Below are positions 22,455 through 33,708 of a DNA stretch of 64,000 nt, in pieces; the first letter of the stretch is position 1, and each line of letters opens with the position of its first letter. The DNA comes from Symsagittifera roscoffensis (Eukaryota; Xenacoelomorpha; Acoela; Convolutidae): contig NC_087066.1 in NCBI RefSeq assembly GCF_963678635.1, forward strand, positions 20,181,996 through 20,245,995, read 5' to 3'. The notes under the pieces were generated by a model. The model saw only the letters and a list, made by a program, of their open reading frames with translations. It was not told the DNA's origin and made no database searches. A program made the position numbers and the translations under genes.

Positions 22455-25400
22455 ATTTGTCGCCATGATTTATTTGAACTTCTTACTACACATTAAGCCA
22501 CTTCTTGTTGAGAAGAAAAAACGCAACACGTTTCTTTTTCGAGTGTAAAACTGACGGCCTAATCATTTTCAGTAACAAAAAAGCCCCTCACTTTTCAAAC
22601 AAATAGAGGCGTGTTCCACTTCGAAAAAAATACCTCAAACTTGTTGAACGAACAGAGATTTGAAAAAACTGCAATCTATCAAAAAGAGCGCAGAACTAAA
22701 AAAATTTTTCTAGGTTTTTTTTTTGAAAATGACAGGCTAATTACATATAAAATGTTCAAATTGCGTAGGATAATTGTATTTGCACACTTCTTATAGTAGA
22801 TCATCAGCTAAAAATTCGAACTGCTCTGACCAAAAGTCGGTATTTTCAGATTATGCTTTCAGAATCTTACAACTACATCTTGCGCAGTTCTTCAACCTCA
22901 ACAGTAATTCAATTCAGGAAAAAATTTCACCAAGTGTAGCTTTTCAAACGAGCAGAACAAAATTTAGAAATCGCAAGTCAGTAAATACCTCTTTGGTGAC
23001 AGTACTGCCCTGAACCTAGCACTTTTCTTATGCGAAACTTGAGCTTCTTACAATATTAGGCTCTAAGATAGATACAAGATAGGGCTTAATTTTAACAAGT
23101 AGTTAGATGGTGTGTTTCCAATATTTCAACTGTTGCTCATGATTCTTTTTTGCATTACCTGAAAAAATTCTCCGTTATTGCAGAGCAAGTTAATTTGCCA
23201 TTCGCCGTGTGAGTTAACCAAAGCAAGTGCATTGTAATCACTAAATTTGCACAAATATAATTGTTTGCTGTTTTTTCATAATTGCTTCAACAAAGTTTTT
23301 GTTTCAATATTTTTCTGAACTTCAAATACAGAATATCCTAGGCATGAATTGATTAATTGATGTTTCCTTGTTCCCATGGTAGCTTGAATTATAAACTGGA
23401 ATTTGTTTTTATAAATTCAAATTTTTAGTTGCTGAATTTGTTTTTTGAAATGCACATTTTAAAGCAGAATCGAAAAGTTTTCAAATGTATAAACTTTAAA
23501 ATGATTTTCAACCACCGTGACGGCATGAAAACACGTTCAAATTGATTTTTTGTTCATTTTTTATTTTTTTTTTGGAAAAAGTTTCATTATTAGAGTTTTT
23601 TAGAAGAAATTTTTAAAACAGGCAAAAGTAACACAAAAACTTTATGAGAAACTTTAAATATGGGTTTTTTCATAGCATGGTCAACATGAGCAACATAACT
23701 TAAGGTGAGTATTCCATATCTTCTCGTGGAGAAGGAAAGATTTTCAGAAATTTCAAAACTTTGGTGTCGAGTAAAAACTTTTTTCTGATTTTTGCTTTTC
23801 TGAAATGTCAAAAAGAGGCACTTAGCCTAACTTTTGTGCTGTGTTGAAACTTTTGGAACCTTGAGGCACAATGCCACTTTCGACAAAATGTGCACTGGAT
23901 TGGCGCACAATTTTGTCGGCAATTTTGTTGTGTCGTGGATTCCCCAAAAAGCGAATATAGCTAGTTGTTTTGGATTCTGCAACTGTAAGTGGATTCCGCA
24001 AAATGTAAGCGGATTCCGCAAACTGTAGGTGGATTCCGAATTTTGATCAAAACTGAACTTGCATATGAACAATTAAAAGCTAGATCTGGAATTCTTATCT
24101 CTAGCAATACGGAATTTAATAGCAAGGACTTAACCATTGTCAGCGGAATCCACGAACAGGTCTTAAAACATTGGTTACCTAAATCGGTGGATGTCATCCT
24201 TTAGTATTGTGGAAACACAACACCGAATAATTTCAATATTTGGAGTCATTGAGTTGAAATTGTATGGAAATACAACATACAGCATACCGCTAAATTAGGT
24301 CAGAATTTGGGATTGCGTCAATCCCAAATACTGGTCAGTATTTGGGATTGATGAAATTCCAAAAACTGGAATAATACGGAATATATATGGAATAAATTCT
24401 TTATTTGGAGTCATTAGGTTGAGAGTGGTTAGAAACCCAACGCGTAGCAAATCGTCGAATTAGTTCAGTGTTTGGGATTTCATCGATCCCAAATACTGGT
24501 CAATAATTGGGATTCCATTCATCCCAAACACTGATTTAGCAAATTTCTATTCTAGTGAAATCAAATTATGTGACTAAAAGATATTTTTTTAAACGCTACT
24601 ACATAAATACATATGTGTAAACGGAATCCGCACACAAAATGCGGATTCCACTTATAATTTGCGGATTCCACGTACACTTTGCGGATTCCACTCACAGTTG
24701 CGTATTCTGCAACAGCTCAATGTAACTATACACATGTCTTATTGTTTGTTTGTGGACTCCACAAACTGTTTTGGATTCCGCAAATACGGTTGCAGGTTCC
24801 GCAAACTCGTCTATTTTTGAGCGATTTTGAGCGGAACAGTGTTTTAAGTTTTTGTTTGTGGAATCCATAAAAGCAAAGAAGATCAAAGAAAAGTAGCAAT
24901 GGTGTGGATTCCACGACAAATCTGATTTTGGCCTGTTTTCAAATCCGCATACAATGCACAGAATGCACAGTTTGGCCTCGTAATGGAACATTTTTGAAAA
25001 TTTTTGACCAAAAATTGGCGCTCTTTTTTGTTGCAATTACCTAAAATTTAGTAATTGTCGGCGGCATATTTTTTTAAGGTTTTTCTAAGGCTAGTTGGTT
25101 AATATTGGCTGTCAATTAAAAAATCAAGGAGGAGTTATTATTTCAAGAAGTAGTTACCATTCATGATTTCGAAACTCTTACAATCTATAAGGCCTACAAT
25201 ATTATTTTGTGATATGACATTCCCTTTTTCGCCTGTCAGTAGTTAAAAAGATTGATTCCCCTATAAAAACAATTAATAGTAGAAAAATAATGTTTTGAAA
25301 GCAATCACAACTTACTAATGACGTAAAAAAAATTATGGCCTATAATATAAAAAAAATCATGTTTTCTTAAAAATCTAAATTTTTATATCAGAACTTCGGC

Positions 25401-27031
25401 TTGTTGACATGTTGACAGGGTAATCTGATTGCTTAGTTTTTGACCCCCGTATTAACCTACTTTTCTGCGCTTTCAGCTGTTTTTTCAGCCTTGCTTTAAA
25501 ATATTAATGCATTGCTTGCTCTATCATCTGAAGTAAAGCGTTAGCTCTACTTGGAGCTGGAAACGCTCAGCCCGCCTGACACGGAATTGATTTTGTGAAA
25601 AAGAGGAACAATCCAAATCTGATGTAAAATTTAGTAAGTTTTCTCACGGTTTCTCAGACCAACTTGTTAGGAAAAAGTTTTTTTTTGGGAAATTAGGGGG
25701 TTACTGATACAATATTACCATCAGTAAAAAACACGTCTAGAAAAACTTCATAAGAAAAGAATAAAGAAAAAAATATAGTTTTATACAAAGCGCTTGAAAA
25801 ATTACAGAGAGTTGCAATCGATTACAACAAACTGAGTCGTCATAACAAGCCGAAAACTTTTAACAGACTGCATCCTCTGGACTTTTTCTCAAAGGCAGCA
25901 GCAGAAAATTGAAAAAAAAATTGCTTCATTTATTTTGTTCTTCCTGTTAGTTGCAGAAGCGATCACCAGCTTGTTCTATTGTCTATGACGCAACAGGGCA
26001 ACAACTTGCTGCAAAGAAAACTTCGCATGTAGTAATCTAGCTAAATTTGGAAAACAAGCGCCGTAATTCAACATTTAATCGGTAGCCAAAATACCTCGGT
26101 TAGAGTCGTAGATACCGGATCTCTGCGATTCGAGCGAAAAACGAAACGAGCAGCTGCAATCTGACCGCGCTGATGTTTATAAATCTGACCAGAAGTCAAA
26201 CCAGATCAGATGTTGTTACATTAATCAATTGCACATGCCACAAAAGTCATTTTTGTAAATACAGCTCTGCCAGATGAAGTTTTCTTCAAAACATTGAATA
26301 ATACAGATCTTTAGCCGAAATCTTGGCTTTTAAAAAAAACTGCTCGAAGTATAACAAAGCGCAATCCAGCCATTCAAATTATATTTTCCATCTTTTGTTT
26401 TATACCAACGTAAAAGCTTCCTAATAATTTTTGTGTTTCAGACAACTAATTTTCAAGATTGTAGTCTAAAAACTGTTGAGGTTTCTTTTTTAATTTGCAA
26501 AGACCAATTTAAAATGAGCGTTCTGAGCTACTTTCATAGCAACGGTTCTGTTCTTTTAAGAGTGAATTATGTTTTTTAGGATGAAAGTACTTATACTGTT
26601 TACACGCGTTGATCAAAAATGCTAGTCATGCTATTTCACATAAGGAAAAATGTTAGTCATACGTTTTTCATGCAATTCCATTAAAACAGAAAAGTGCAAG
26701 AAACGTCTATGATTAGTGATTTTCCATTTATGTAAATTGTATGACTAGCATTTTTCCATAAGCCAAGAAAAAATGATTTTTGTTTTAAAATTCAATTTTT
26801 CGAAATTTTGGGATGTGTTCCTGAACGAACACAAGTGACAAAAGCCATGGTTTATTCGAGGCGAGAGTCACCAAAGATTTTGTTGTCTTGTACTTACAAT
26901 ATATTGGAAACGAACTGAAAGATATAAGAGTTTTCAAAGACAAATCGTATACTGGAAGCATACTGGAACTTTTAATTTTTGGCAAAATTTTTCCAGATGG
27001 TGGTTTTTTATTTTTCAAATTTTCATATTAT
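22455..27031. repeat. Tandem array unit 5 (4.6 kb), more diverged
   Basis: Has the same order as units 2-4. The first GGATTCC cluster is shortened (about 23930-24035); the second lies at about 24620-24955 and has an extra preceding stretch around 24540-24620. The 1.2 kb block is present (about 25232-26440). The array ends at the anchor CAGGCAATGAT at 27032, followed by unrelated sequence. Confidence 0.82.
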
Positions 27032-27039
27032 CAGGCAAT

Positions 27040-27510
27040 GATCCAGGCATAAATAAACATGCCATACAAAAAAATAGGAGTTTTAGCTTTTGAAAAAAAG
27101 TATTCAGAGAAACGGAAAATAACATCTAATTTTTGTGTATTCAGGACTACGTTATGCACAAAAAATTTAAATTTTGCATGCAAAAAATTTTTTTGGAAAA
27201 TGTTTGTTTAAGTACAAAATTCGATTTGTGGTTGAAAGAAACAAAAAATTTTTGAAGGCAAATTAAAAATAACTCGCCATCAAAAAATGCTATTCTTACA
27301 ATTTCCATGTTTGGAAATTGTATGATTAGCAATTTTTTGACAAAAAGTTTTTCTTTTTTAATTAGTGTGATACACCGGCTTTTATGTCAAAACAAGAAAA
27401 AAAAGTTCTTTGAAATTTTGATGACACCAATTTAGGAAAATGTATGAAATTTGTATGACTAGTAATTTTTCATAGACCTAGTTTATGGAATTGTTTGATT
27501 AGCATTTTTG
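27040..27510 (-). repeat. Relic of the GCATGCAAAATTT / TTGTATGAC repeat
   Basis: 27150-27330 matches, on the opposite strand, the 55440-55620 segment: AATTTTGCATGCAAAA, TTTGGAAAA, GTACAAAATTCGATTTG, CATCAAAAAATGCTA and AATTTCCAT occur in the same order. Three variants of the word TTGTATGACTAGCATTTTT lie at about 27318-27340, 27445-27470 and 27485-27510. No coding potential. Confidence 0.6.
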
Positions 27511-27562
27511 GTCTATGGAGGTGATTCCGGGTATCTAACAACTATTTTGATGTTGAAACTTA

Positions 27563-28744
27563 CCCGCACTGAGAGAAATGGTTTCCTGTCGATTTAAATT
27601 GATTTTAAATCGATTTTAAATCGATCGAAATTGATTAACTATGTACATTTTAAGAACTTAAATGCATTTAAAATCGATTTAAATCAATCTTTTTGAAAAT
27701 CGATTTAAGTGTCTAAAAAATCAATTTAAATCGATTTCGATGGATTTTCCGACTCACTAAAATCCAACCGAATCTCACTTAAATCCATCAAAATCTCACT
27801 TAAATCCATTTTAAATCGATTTAAATCGATCTTTTTGAAAATTTTAAATCAATTTAAGTGTCTAAAAAACCGATTTAAATCGATTTCGATGGATTTTACG
27901 ACACACTAAAATTGATTTTTTTGTTAACACGGCGAAAAATACATACCCTTTGAAAAAGTGGTTGGAATTTTTTTTTCTGGTGAAAAGTGGTTGGAATGTT
28001 TCAGTTTTTTAAACAGAAACACTCGTGCCAGATAAAATGATCCACATAAATCAGGTTTTAAACTCAAAAATTTGCAATAAAATCATAGAAAACTATTTAA
28101 ATCAGATTATGGGCAAAATTTTGTAACAAACCAGAAAAGGGTCAGGTAAAATTAAATTGCAATATCAATAATATGCAATAAAATCATAGAAAATCATGAA
28201 AGTAAATCAGATTTTAAGCAACAACTTATGAAACGAATCAAGAAAAGGGTCAATATAGATCAGTTTTTGAACTCAAAATATGCAAGAAAATCATTGAATT
28301 TTATCAATATTTTGGTCATTTTATTTGGTCTTTTTTATGCTACAATACGCTATGGATGTAAAATAAAAAATGATAGGCAAGAAATAAATGCAACAAAAAT
28401 TTGAAACTGATAAAACCCGAATGAAAAAAATCGATTTACATTGATTTAAATCCGTTTTAATCCCCCTAGAAAAAAATTAAATTCAGACCTGGAAAAAGTG
28501 CATTTAAATTGATTTAAAATCGATTTTGATCTTTTTTTTTAGCTGGGATTTAAGATCAATTCAAATCGATTTTTAATCGACCCAAATCAATCTTCATCTT
28601 TTTTTTTTAATCTTCGTAATTTTTTATACTAAAATCGATTTAAATTGAACCAACGTACTTTTTCTATACTAAAATCAATTTAAGTTTTATCAACGTACTT
28701 ATTTCATTCTAAAATCGATCCTAATCCATTTTTGTCAGTGCAGG
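27563..28744. mobile_element. TIR element with arrayed TTTAAATCGATTTAAA motifs
   Basis: About 1.18 kb flanked by TA on each side (27561-27562, 28745-28746). The left end starts CCCGCACTGAGAGAAATGG; the right end reads CCTGCACTGACAAAAATGG on the other strand, giving imperfect terminal inverted repeats of about 20 bp. Both outer thirds consist almost entirely of degenerate TTTAAATCGATTTAAAT and TTGATTTAAATC words, which are self-complementary. No ORF. The ends resemble those of the element at 58045-59595. Confidence 0.6.
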
Positions 28745-28746
28745 TA

Positions 28747-30277
28747 ACGCCTCAAACCGCTTTTCTTTGTTTTTGGAAAGGCTAGTTGATTTATTTAATG
28801 TTTATAGATCTTCAAACTTTTTTTTAACAATGGTAACTTTTAAATGCATCTGTCATCGCTCTATTTTTGCAATTTCAACTTTAATTGCTATAAATGTTAT
28901 AACTTGTTATAACTTGTTATAACTTTCACGTGTATTTATTAAAATTGTGCTGCAAGAAAAGTTATTTATATGTGTTGAAATTCATAGTCAAATGTCTCTG
29001 ACTTGGTATCCATCTTTTCTCAACCACACTGGAAGTTGACAAACGGGAACTCTTCGTTCTCCAAATCTGAAACAAGAATATAAGAGGTCAAAAAAGTTAT
29101 AACATGTAAACTTTGACTCGTAAATTGACTTGGCTGTTCAATGTAATAAAAAAGAACTACATTTCGAGGGGATCAACAGATGCTCCGACCGTCTCGACCA
29201 AAATTTGACATTTTTGGACTTTCTTGAAAAAACATTGGTATATTTAGACTTTCACGACCCAAGAAAAGAGTTTTCGACTTTGATTGACCCAGTTCAAAAA
29301 TTCCGAATTTCTCCCCGTGGCACAATTCGTTTTTTTCGACCCCGCATAGATATGTTTCGACATTCACGACCAAAATTGGGAATACTTCGACTGTGCTCGT
29401 CCTATGCTTCTGCCTTCTCGGACACAATCGGGTCTGTTTCCCTAAACAATGATTGAGTTCTTGCTTATAATTTCCGCTTTTGTTTTTCATTCTAGCTGAA
29501 TCTTTTAATTTTTCTTTCTTATTACAGCTATAGCTGCTATTTGCTTACACTCTTTAGGCCGCCCTAGCCACTACTAATTGTTGAAACACCAATTGCGAGT
29601 TGAATGAATTATTTGCTAAAAAACAACGTGACCTACAGTTTTGCTGTGGAAACCGCGACCCTTTTTTTGTTTGGTCAGATTTTGTTCCACAATCGATTTG
29701 CTTGTGGGTTCACGTACAGCTTGGAATATGGACACGCTTTAAGGCCTACATATGGGTTTTGCAGACACACCAACGCGCCACACAGTGAATCTTGGAAAAG
29801 TACGGTTTGTTCTTGCAACCAAGAAAAGATTCAAACAAAATTGAGGCGAATAAACTACTCGGTACTAGACGATAAGTATATCTATCTGAACTTGACATTG
29901 CATGTGGGATGGGGGGGGGGGGGGGGTAAAACTTACTTGAGACTTAATTTTTTAATTGTTTCCGATGCGTCATAGATAAGTCAGCACACTAAGGTTTTTA
30001 ATTGATACAAAAAGCTTAAAAGCTTTCATTTCTTGACAATGTATACTTCCCACAAAGTTCATCTATATTCGTTTCCTTAGAACTTCTCGTCAAGTAAGTT
30101 AGTGGTTTTCCTTTCGTACTTTTCTACATTCAGTGATTGAATCAAACACACAGATTTTGAGTCATCAGTCTTCCCATTACCATCTAATTGTCAAGGATAA
30201 ATAACTTGATAAACCTTTAACTTTCCGTCTCCTGGAGCCCATAAGATTTGCAAGGATTTATTTAGGCCAACTAGCTT
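28747..30277. other. Intergenic DNA, simple repeats, no gene supported
   Basis: Contains a 10-bp tandem repeat (TTGTTATAAC, about three copies near 28900-28930) and a run of 16 G at 29911-29926. At 29180-29420 there are loose repeats of a TTTCGACATTCACGACC-like word that are open on both strands. Open frames at 29130-29456 and 29604-29975 show no domain I recognise and no exon-like borders. Confidence 0.45.
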
Positions 30278-30285
30278 GCCTCTTT

Positions 30286-30615
30286 CAGTAGCGGATTTAG
30301 GGGGGGGGGGGCGGACGCCACCTTCCCTCCTCAGGAATTCGACCCCCTGCCGATCCAAAGGGTCCCTCCTTTGTACTACTTTGAGATATCCATATTTCGC
30401 TGACTGAACCTAAAATTTTTCTAAAGGCGCATTTGGCGCCAGTCTATACTAATTTTGAGGGGGAGCGCACGCCAAAAAAACAGCAAATTTTTTTTGTTCA
30501 ACATTTTTGCTCAACAGAAAAATCAATTCGATTGACCTAAAAAAAAAAGGTCGACAAAACTTTCAAATTTTTTTTTGAAAATCCCCCCCTCGAAAAAATC
30601 CTAGATTCGCACCTG
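30286..30615 (-). mobile_element. hAT-type MITE, copy 1
   Basis: A 330-bp copy in reverse orientation to the 34017-34456 copy, with ends CAGTAGCGGATTTAG and CTAGATTCGCACCTG. It is flanked by 8-bp duplications GCCTCTTT (30278-30285) and GCCTCATT (30616-30623), one mismatch. It is non-coding. Confidence 0.8.
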
Positions 30616-30899
30616 GCCTCATTCCACCTAAGTGTGATGTTCAATGTTGAATTGTTATTTTAGCTTGGATAATTTGTGCTGATGATTTGAGAGCCAAAGC
30701 TGATTTCCTGAATTACTGCGCTAGTATCAACGCAAAACAAAAAATGTTCAGATAGTTTTGTTAGGGTTCAAGCGAAGCTCTGAAAATTTTGAGTGCAAAA
30801 TTGAGCTTCAAAAAATTCAATTAAATATTTCGACCGGAAAAGTATCGTTTAACACAATCAGCAGATTTTAATCCCCAATAAAAGTAACTAAAATAGAAT

Positions 30900-31206
30900 T
30901 GAATACAAGAATCGACCTCGCAAATGCAAGGTGATTGCGATCACTCAGGGAGAAACACTGGTGTGTTCACGGAATGACCACAGTCACGTGGCATTCCGAG
31001 GCCGGTCAGACGCCAGAATGTTAGTGCATCAACTGAAGCAAGTTACCAAAGCTAAGCAGGTACCCGTCAAGAGCTGCATTAATGTGACTTGCCTTCAAAA
31101 AGTGTCCGATGGGAAAAACGCCCAATTGGTTTACTTTCGAGCTCTGCAATTAGCAGCCCTCAACCGACAGAAAACAAGTGACAGAGGTTTTTGCCCCGCC
31201 AATATT
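30900..31206 (+). pseudogene. FLYWCH/MULE-like fragment
   Basis: A plus-strand frame running through KCKVIAITQGETLVCSRNDH and SHVAFRGRSDAR to LAALNRQKTSDRG. The cysteine of KCKV followed about 17 residues later by an H-S-H pair is the spacing of the second half of a FLYWCH zinc finger. The tail resembles the linker seen in FLYWCH proteins that precede MULE transposases. The upstream FLYW half is missing, and no transposase follows. It could also be an unrelated short frame; no splice borders were convincing. Confidence 0.3.
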
Positions 31207-31209
31207 TGA

Positions 31210-33180
31210 CAGGCACAAGAATTATGATTATTTTTGCCTATTTGATAGCGGGATTCTGAAAGTGACACGGTTAGTTAAAACAATGGAACAGATTGCTTCC
31301 TATTTTCAGAGAAGGCGGAAACTATAGGATGAAAAAGTCGCGAGCCCCTAATTGTTTTGACTTTATGGAATCATTCAAAGGAAGCATCTTCTGGCTTGAT
31401 CCAGAGAGGAAATGCTGTAGAAGATGGCATCTTGGTTTTACTGCTCTGTTTTAGGGTATCCGTTTTTTTCATATACAATTGTTGACCAGGTAAAACTCGA
31501 CGCTGCAAATCAAAATTGAATATCCTCAAAGCCGTGGGAGGAAAGAATGATCCTAATCAAAAACATCAAAAACCCAACTAAAAAATCACAAACTGTTTAA
31601 ACAGCTTCAACAAAAATTCAATTGTAAAAAATCTAAAATCTATTGCTCAATGAGCCCATTTTAATTGTAAAAAGTGCAAGTTTTTTTTAATTGTCTAAGA
31701 TTTCAATTCAAGTTCCTAGAGCAAAACGTTTTTGAGGTTCCCGGCATGCTAGAAAGCGAATATTTCTATTGCAGAAAATATCAAAAAAAATGCCTTCTCA
31801 AAGACACTCCCTGTACCGCCTTAGCTTGGCGCTGGGTTGTTTGTACTCCCTTTTTTGTTCAATCAATGAAATTTTTAGTCTTTTTTGAGCTGCAATTAAA
31901 ACTTTGGACTTCGAGATGACTTGATCATTTGATCATTTCAGTTTAAAGAACATGCATTATCCACTAAGCGGCAGCAACTTGACTATCCTCGAATTTTGTT
32001 TGTTCAAGAAACAGCCACCATGCAAAATGATATAATCAGGTTAACTTTGTTGTTGGTTCAAGTTTTATACTCAGATAGTTTTTAAACAAGCAAATATTTC
32101 CTTGCTTTGATATATTATCCACGTGCTGCAAATTCTTTTGATCAAAAAATTATGGTTTTTTGCAGTATTGTCTGTTTCGTATTTTTCAAAGAGCTGGTTT
32201 AAGTTCGAAATATTTAATTTTTAGGAAAAAAATTGCTTGGGTAAATTGGTATGAAGTAAAGTGGAACATAGTGTACAAAAGTATAGATTAAAAGAGAATA
32301 GGGTAATTTGGAATGGAGTAAAGCGACATAGAACCGGCCAGGTTAGTTTTCGAGTGATTTTTCTTTAAAATTTGCCATAAATTGCTCGTTAAAGAGTCAA
32401 CATTCGGCTCAAGAAAAAACCATCCAGAGCACAAATATTCTGACATATCCTTCGAAAATTGTCGGTAGAATGAATGCGATTGTTAAAACATTTTTTTTTG
32501 CCTCAAACTAGTTTTGAGTAAGATTAGGGTCGTTGTTACTTTCTGCCAGTGCTATGCGTTTTAATTTGATTAAAACGTGCATAAACTATCCCAAATTGGT
32601 TAAATTTTAAGGGGATTTAAAGTCACGTTTTAGAAGAATTTATTGCAACTGGAATTTTGCTTTCGATGTTCAATTCAGATCTCTGTGAAAAAAAAATTTC
32701 AAAAACTTTCATAAAAAGTATTGCTTAAACCGTTAAAAATTGCTTGATGAAAAACAACAACATGTACAATTTTTTTTCGAAATTTGGAACAAATACTAAA
32801 CCAAGTCAGTCCACAAAAATGCTTTTAAGTTTTAAAATCGCCATACCGCTGAACATTTATTCATTGAGTTCAAAACAAAAATGCAATGATTCTTATTTGA
32901 TTGATAATAGTTTTCCATTGGAAATTGATATTTCTGTCGTCGAAATTGGTCTGAATTCAAAAAACTACATCTGAAGGCTATTAAAAAAGTGGCATGATTA
33001 GATGGTTGAAAAAAAAGCTCAAAATGGGTGAAAAAAAGCGCATGATGTTTTTGATAGTTAGGCCTGTTTCCTTTAAAAACTGAAAAGAAAAAATTTATTT
33101 TGAAAAACATTCATTTTTTTTAAACTCAATGCAGAAAATATTTTGAAGTTTTTCATTATCAGAAAAGCTCTAAAAAATTC
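31210..33180. other. Intergenic DNA, nothing recognised
   Basis: AT-rich single-copy-looking sequence. Short open frames (for example 31674-31919 and 32744-32974) lack motifs, plausible codon bias and exon borders. No tRNA- or rRNA-like sequence was seen. Confidence 0.45.
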
Positions 33181-33189
33181 AAAATATCA

Positions 33190-33545
33190 CATTTTGATCG
33201 CGCGCTGAAAAATCACATTTTTGTCAAAATTTCCCAAAAAGTGCCCAAAAACGCCGTTTTTTGGCCTGTTTTTTTATTAGGCAATTTGGTCGCCCTTTAA
33301 AAAACTAAGTTCGCAAATGGATCGCCAATACAAAAAAAACGGCGTTTTTGGGCACTTTTTGGAAAATTTTGACAAAAAACATGTGATTTTTCGGCGCGCT
33401 CCCCCTCAAAAAGTTTTATATTGGCGCCAAATGCATCTTAAGAACAATGATGATGTCGGTCAGCCAAAAATGGATATCGTAAAGTTATACCAAAGGTAGG
33501 ACCCTTTGGAAAAATTTGGCAACCAGAAATAAGGGGGGATGGGCG
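33190..33545. mobile_element. Two hAT MITE fragments head-to-head
   Basis: 33200-33262 and 33338-33400 are inverted copies of the hAT MITE interior (GTGCCCAAAAACGCCGTTTT against AACGGCGTTTTTGGGCACTT). The second continues through TTGGCGCCAAATGC and CCAAAAATGGATATC to GGACCCTTTGG. Neither has both termini. The arrangement could form a hairpin with arms of about 60 bp. Confidence 0.65.
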
Positions 33546-33556
33546 GCACGCTACTG

Positions 33557-33674
33557 GATATATCACTCAACTCATTCCGATGAATATTTGTGAGGCCTGA
33601 TTTTGCGTGGAAGAATGAAAAACTAAAGCACACCCGAACACAACGGTCCTCCCATTTTCTGGACGGAACAAAAA
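33557..33674 (+). repeat. Dispersed 120-bp repeat D, copy 1
   Basis: From GATATATCACTCAACTCATT to GGACGGAACAAAAAG. Similar to 34971-35093 in the same orientation and to 60928-61055 in reverse. It shares TTTTGCGTGGAA and CTCCCCATTTT-like words. No terminal repeats are identified. Confidence 0.6.
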
Positions 33675-33708
33675 GAAAAACGAACGGAAACCAGGCGTGT
33701 GATTACAA

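Noticed and set aside
27563-28744. Simple microsatellite in place of an element
   Set aside because: Matching ends and flanking TA delimit it, and a similar layout is found at 58045-59595 with a perfect 26-bp inverted repeat.
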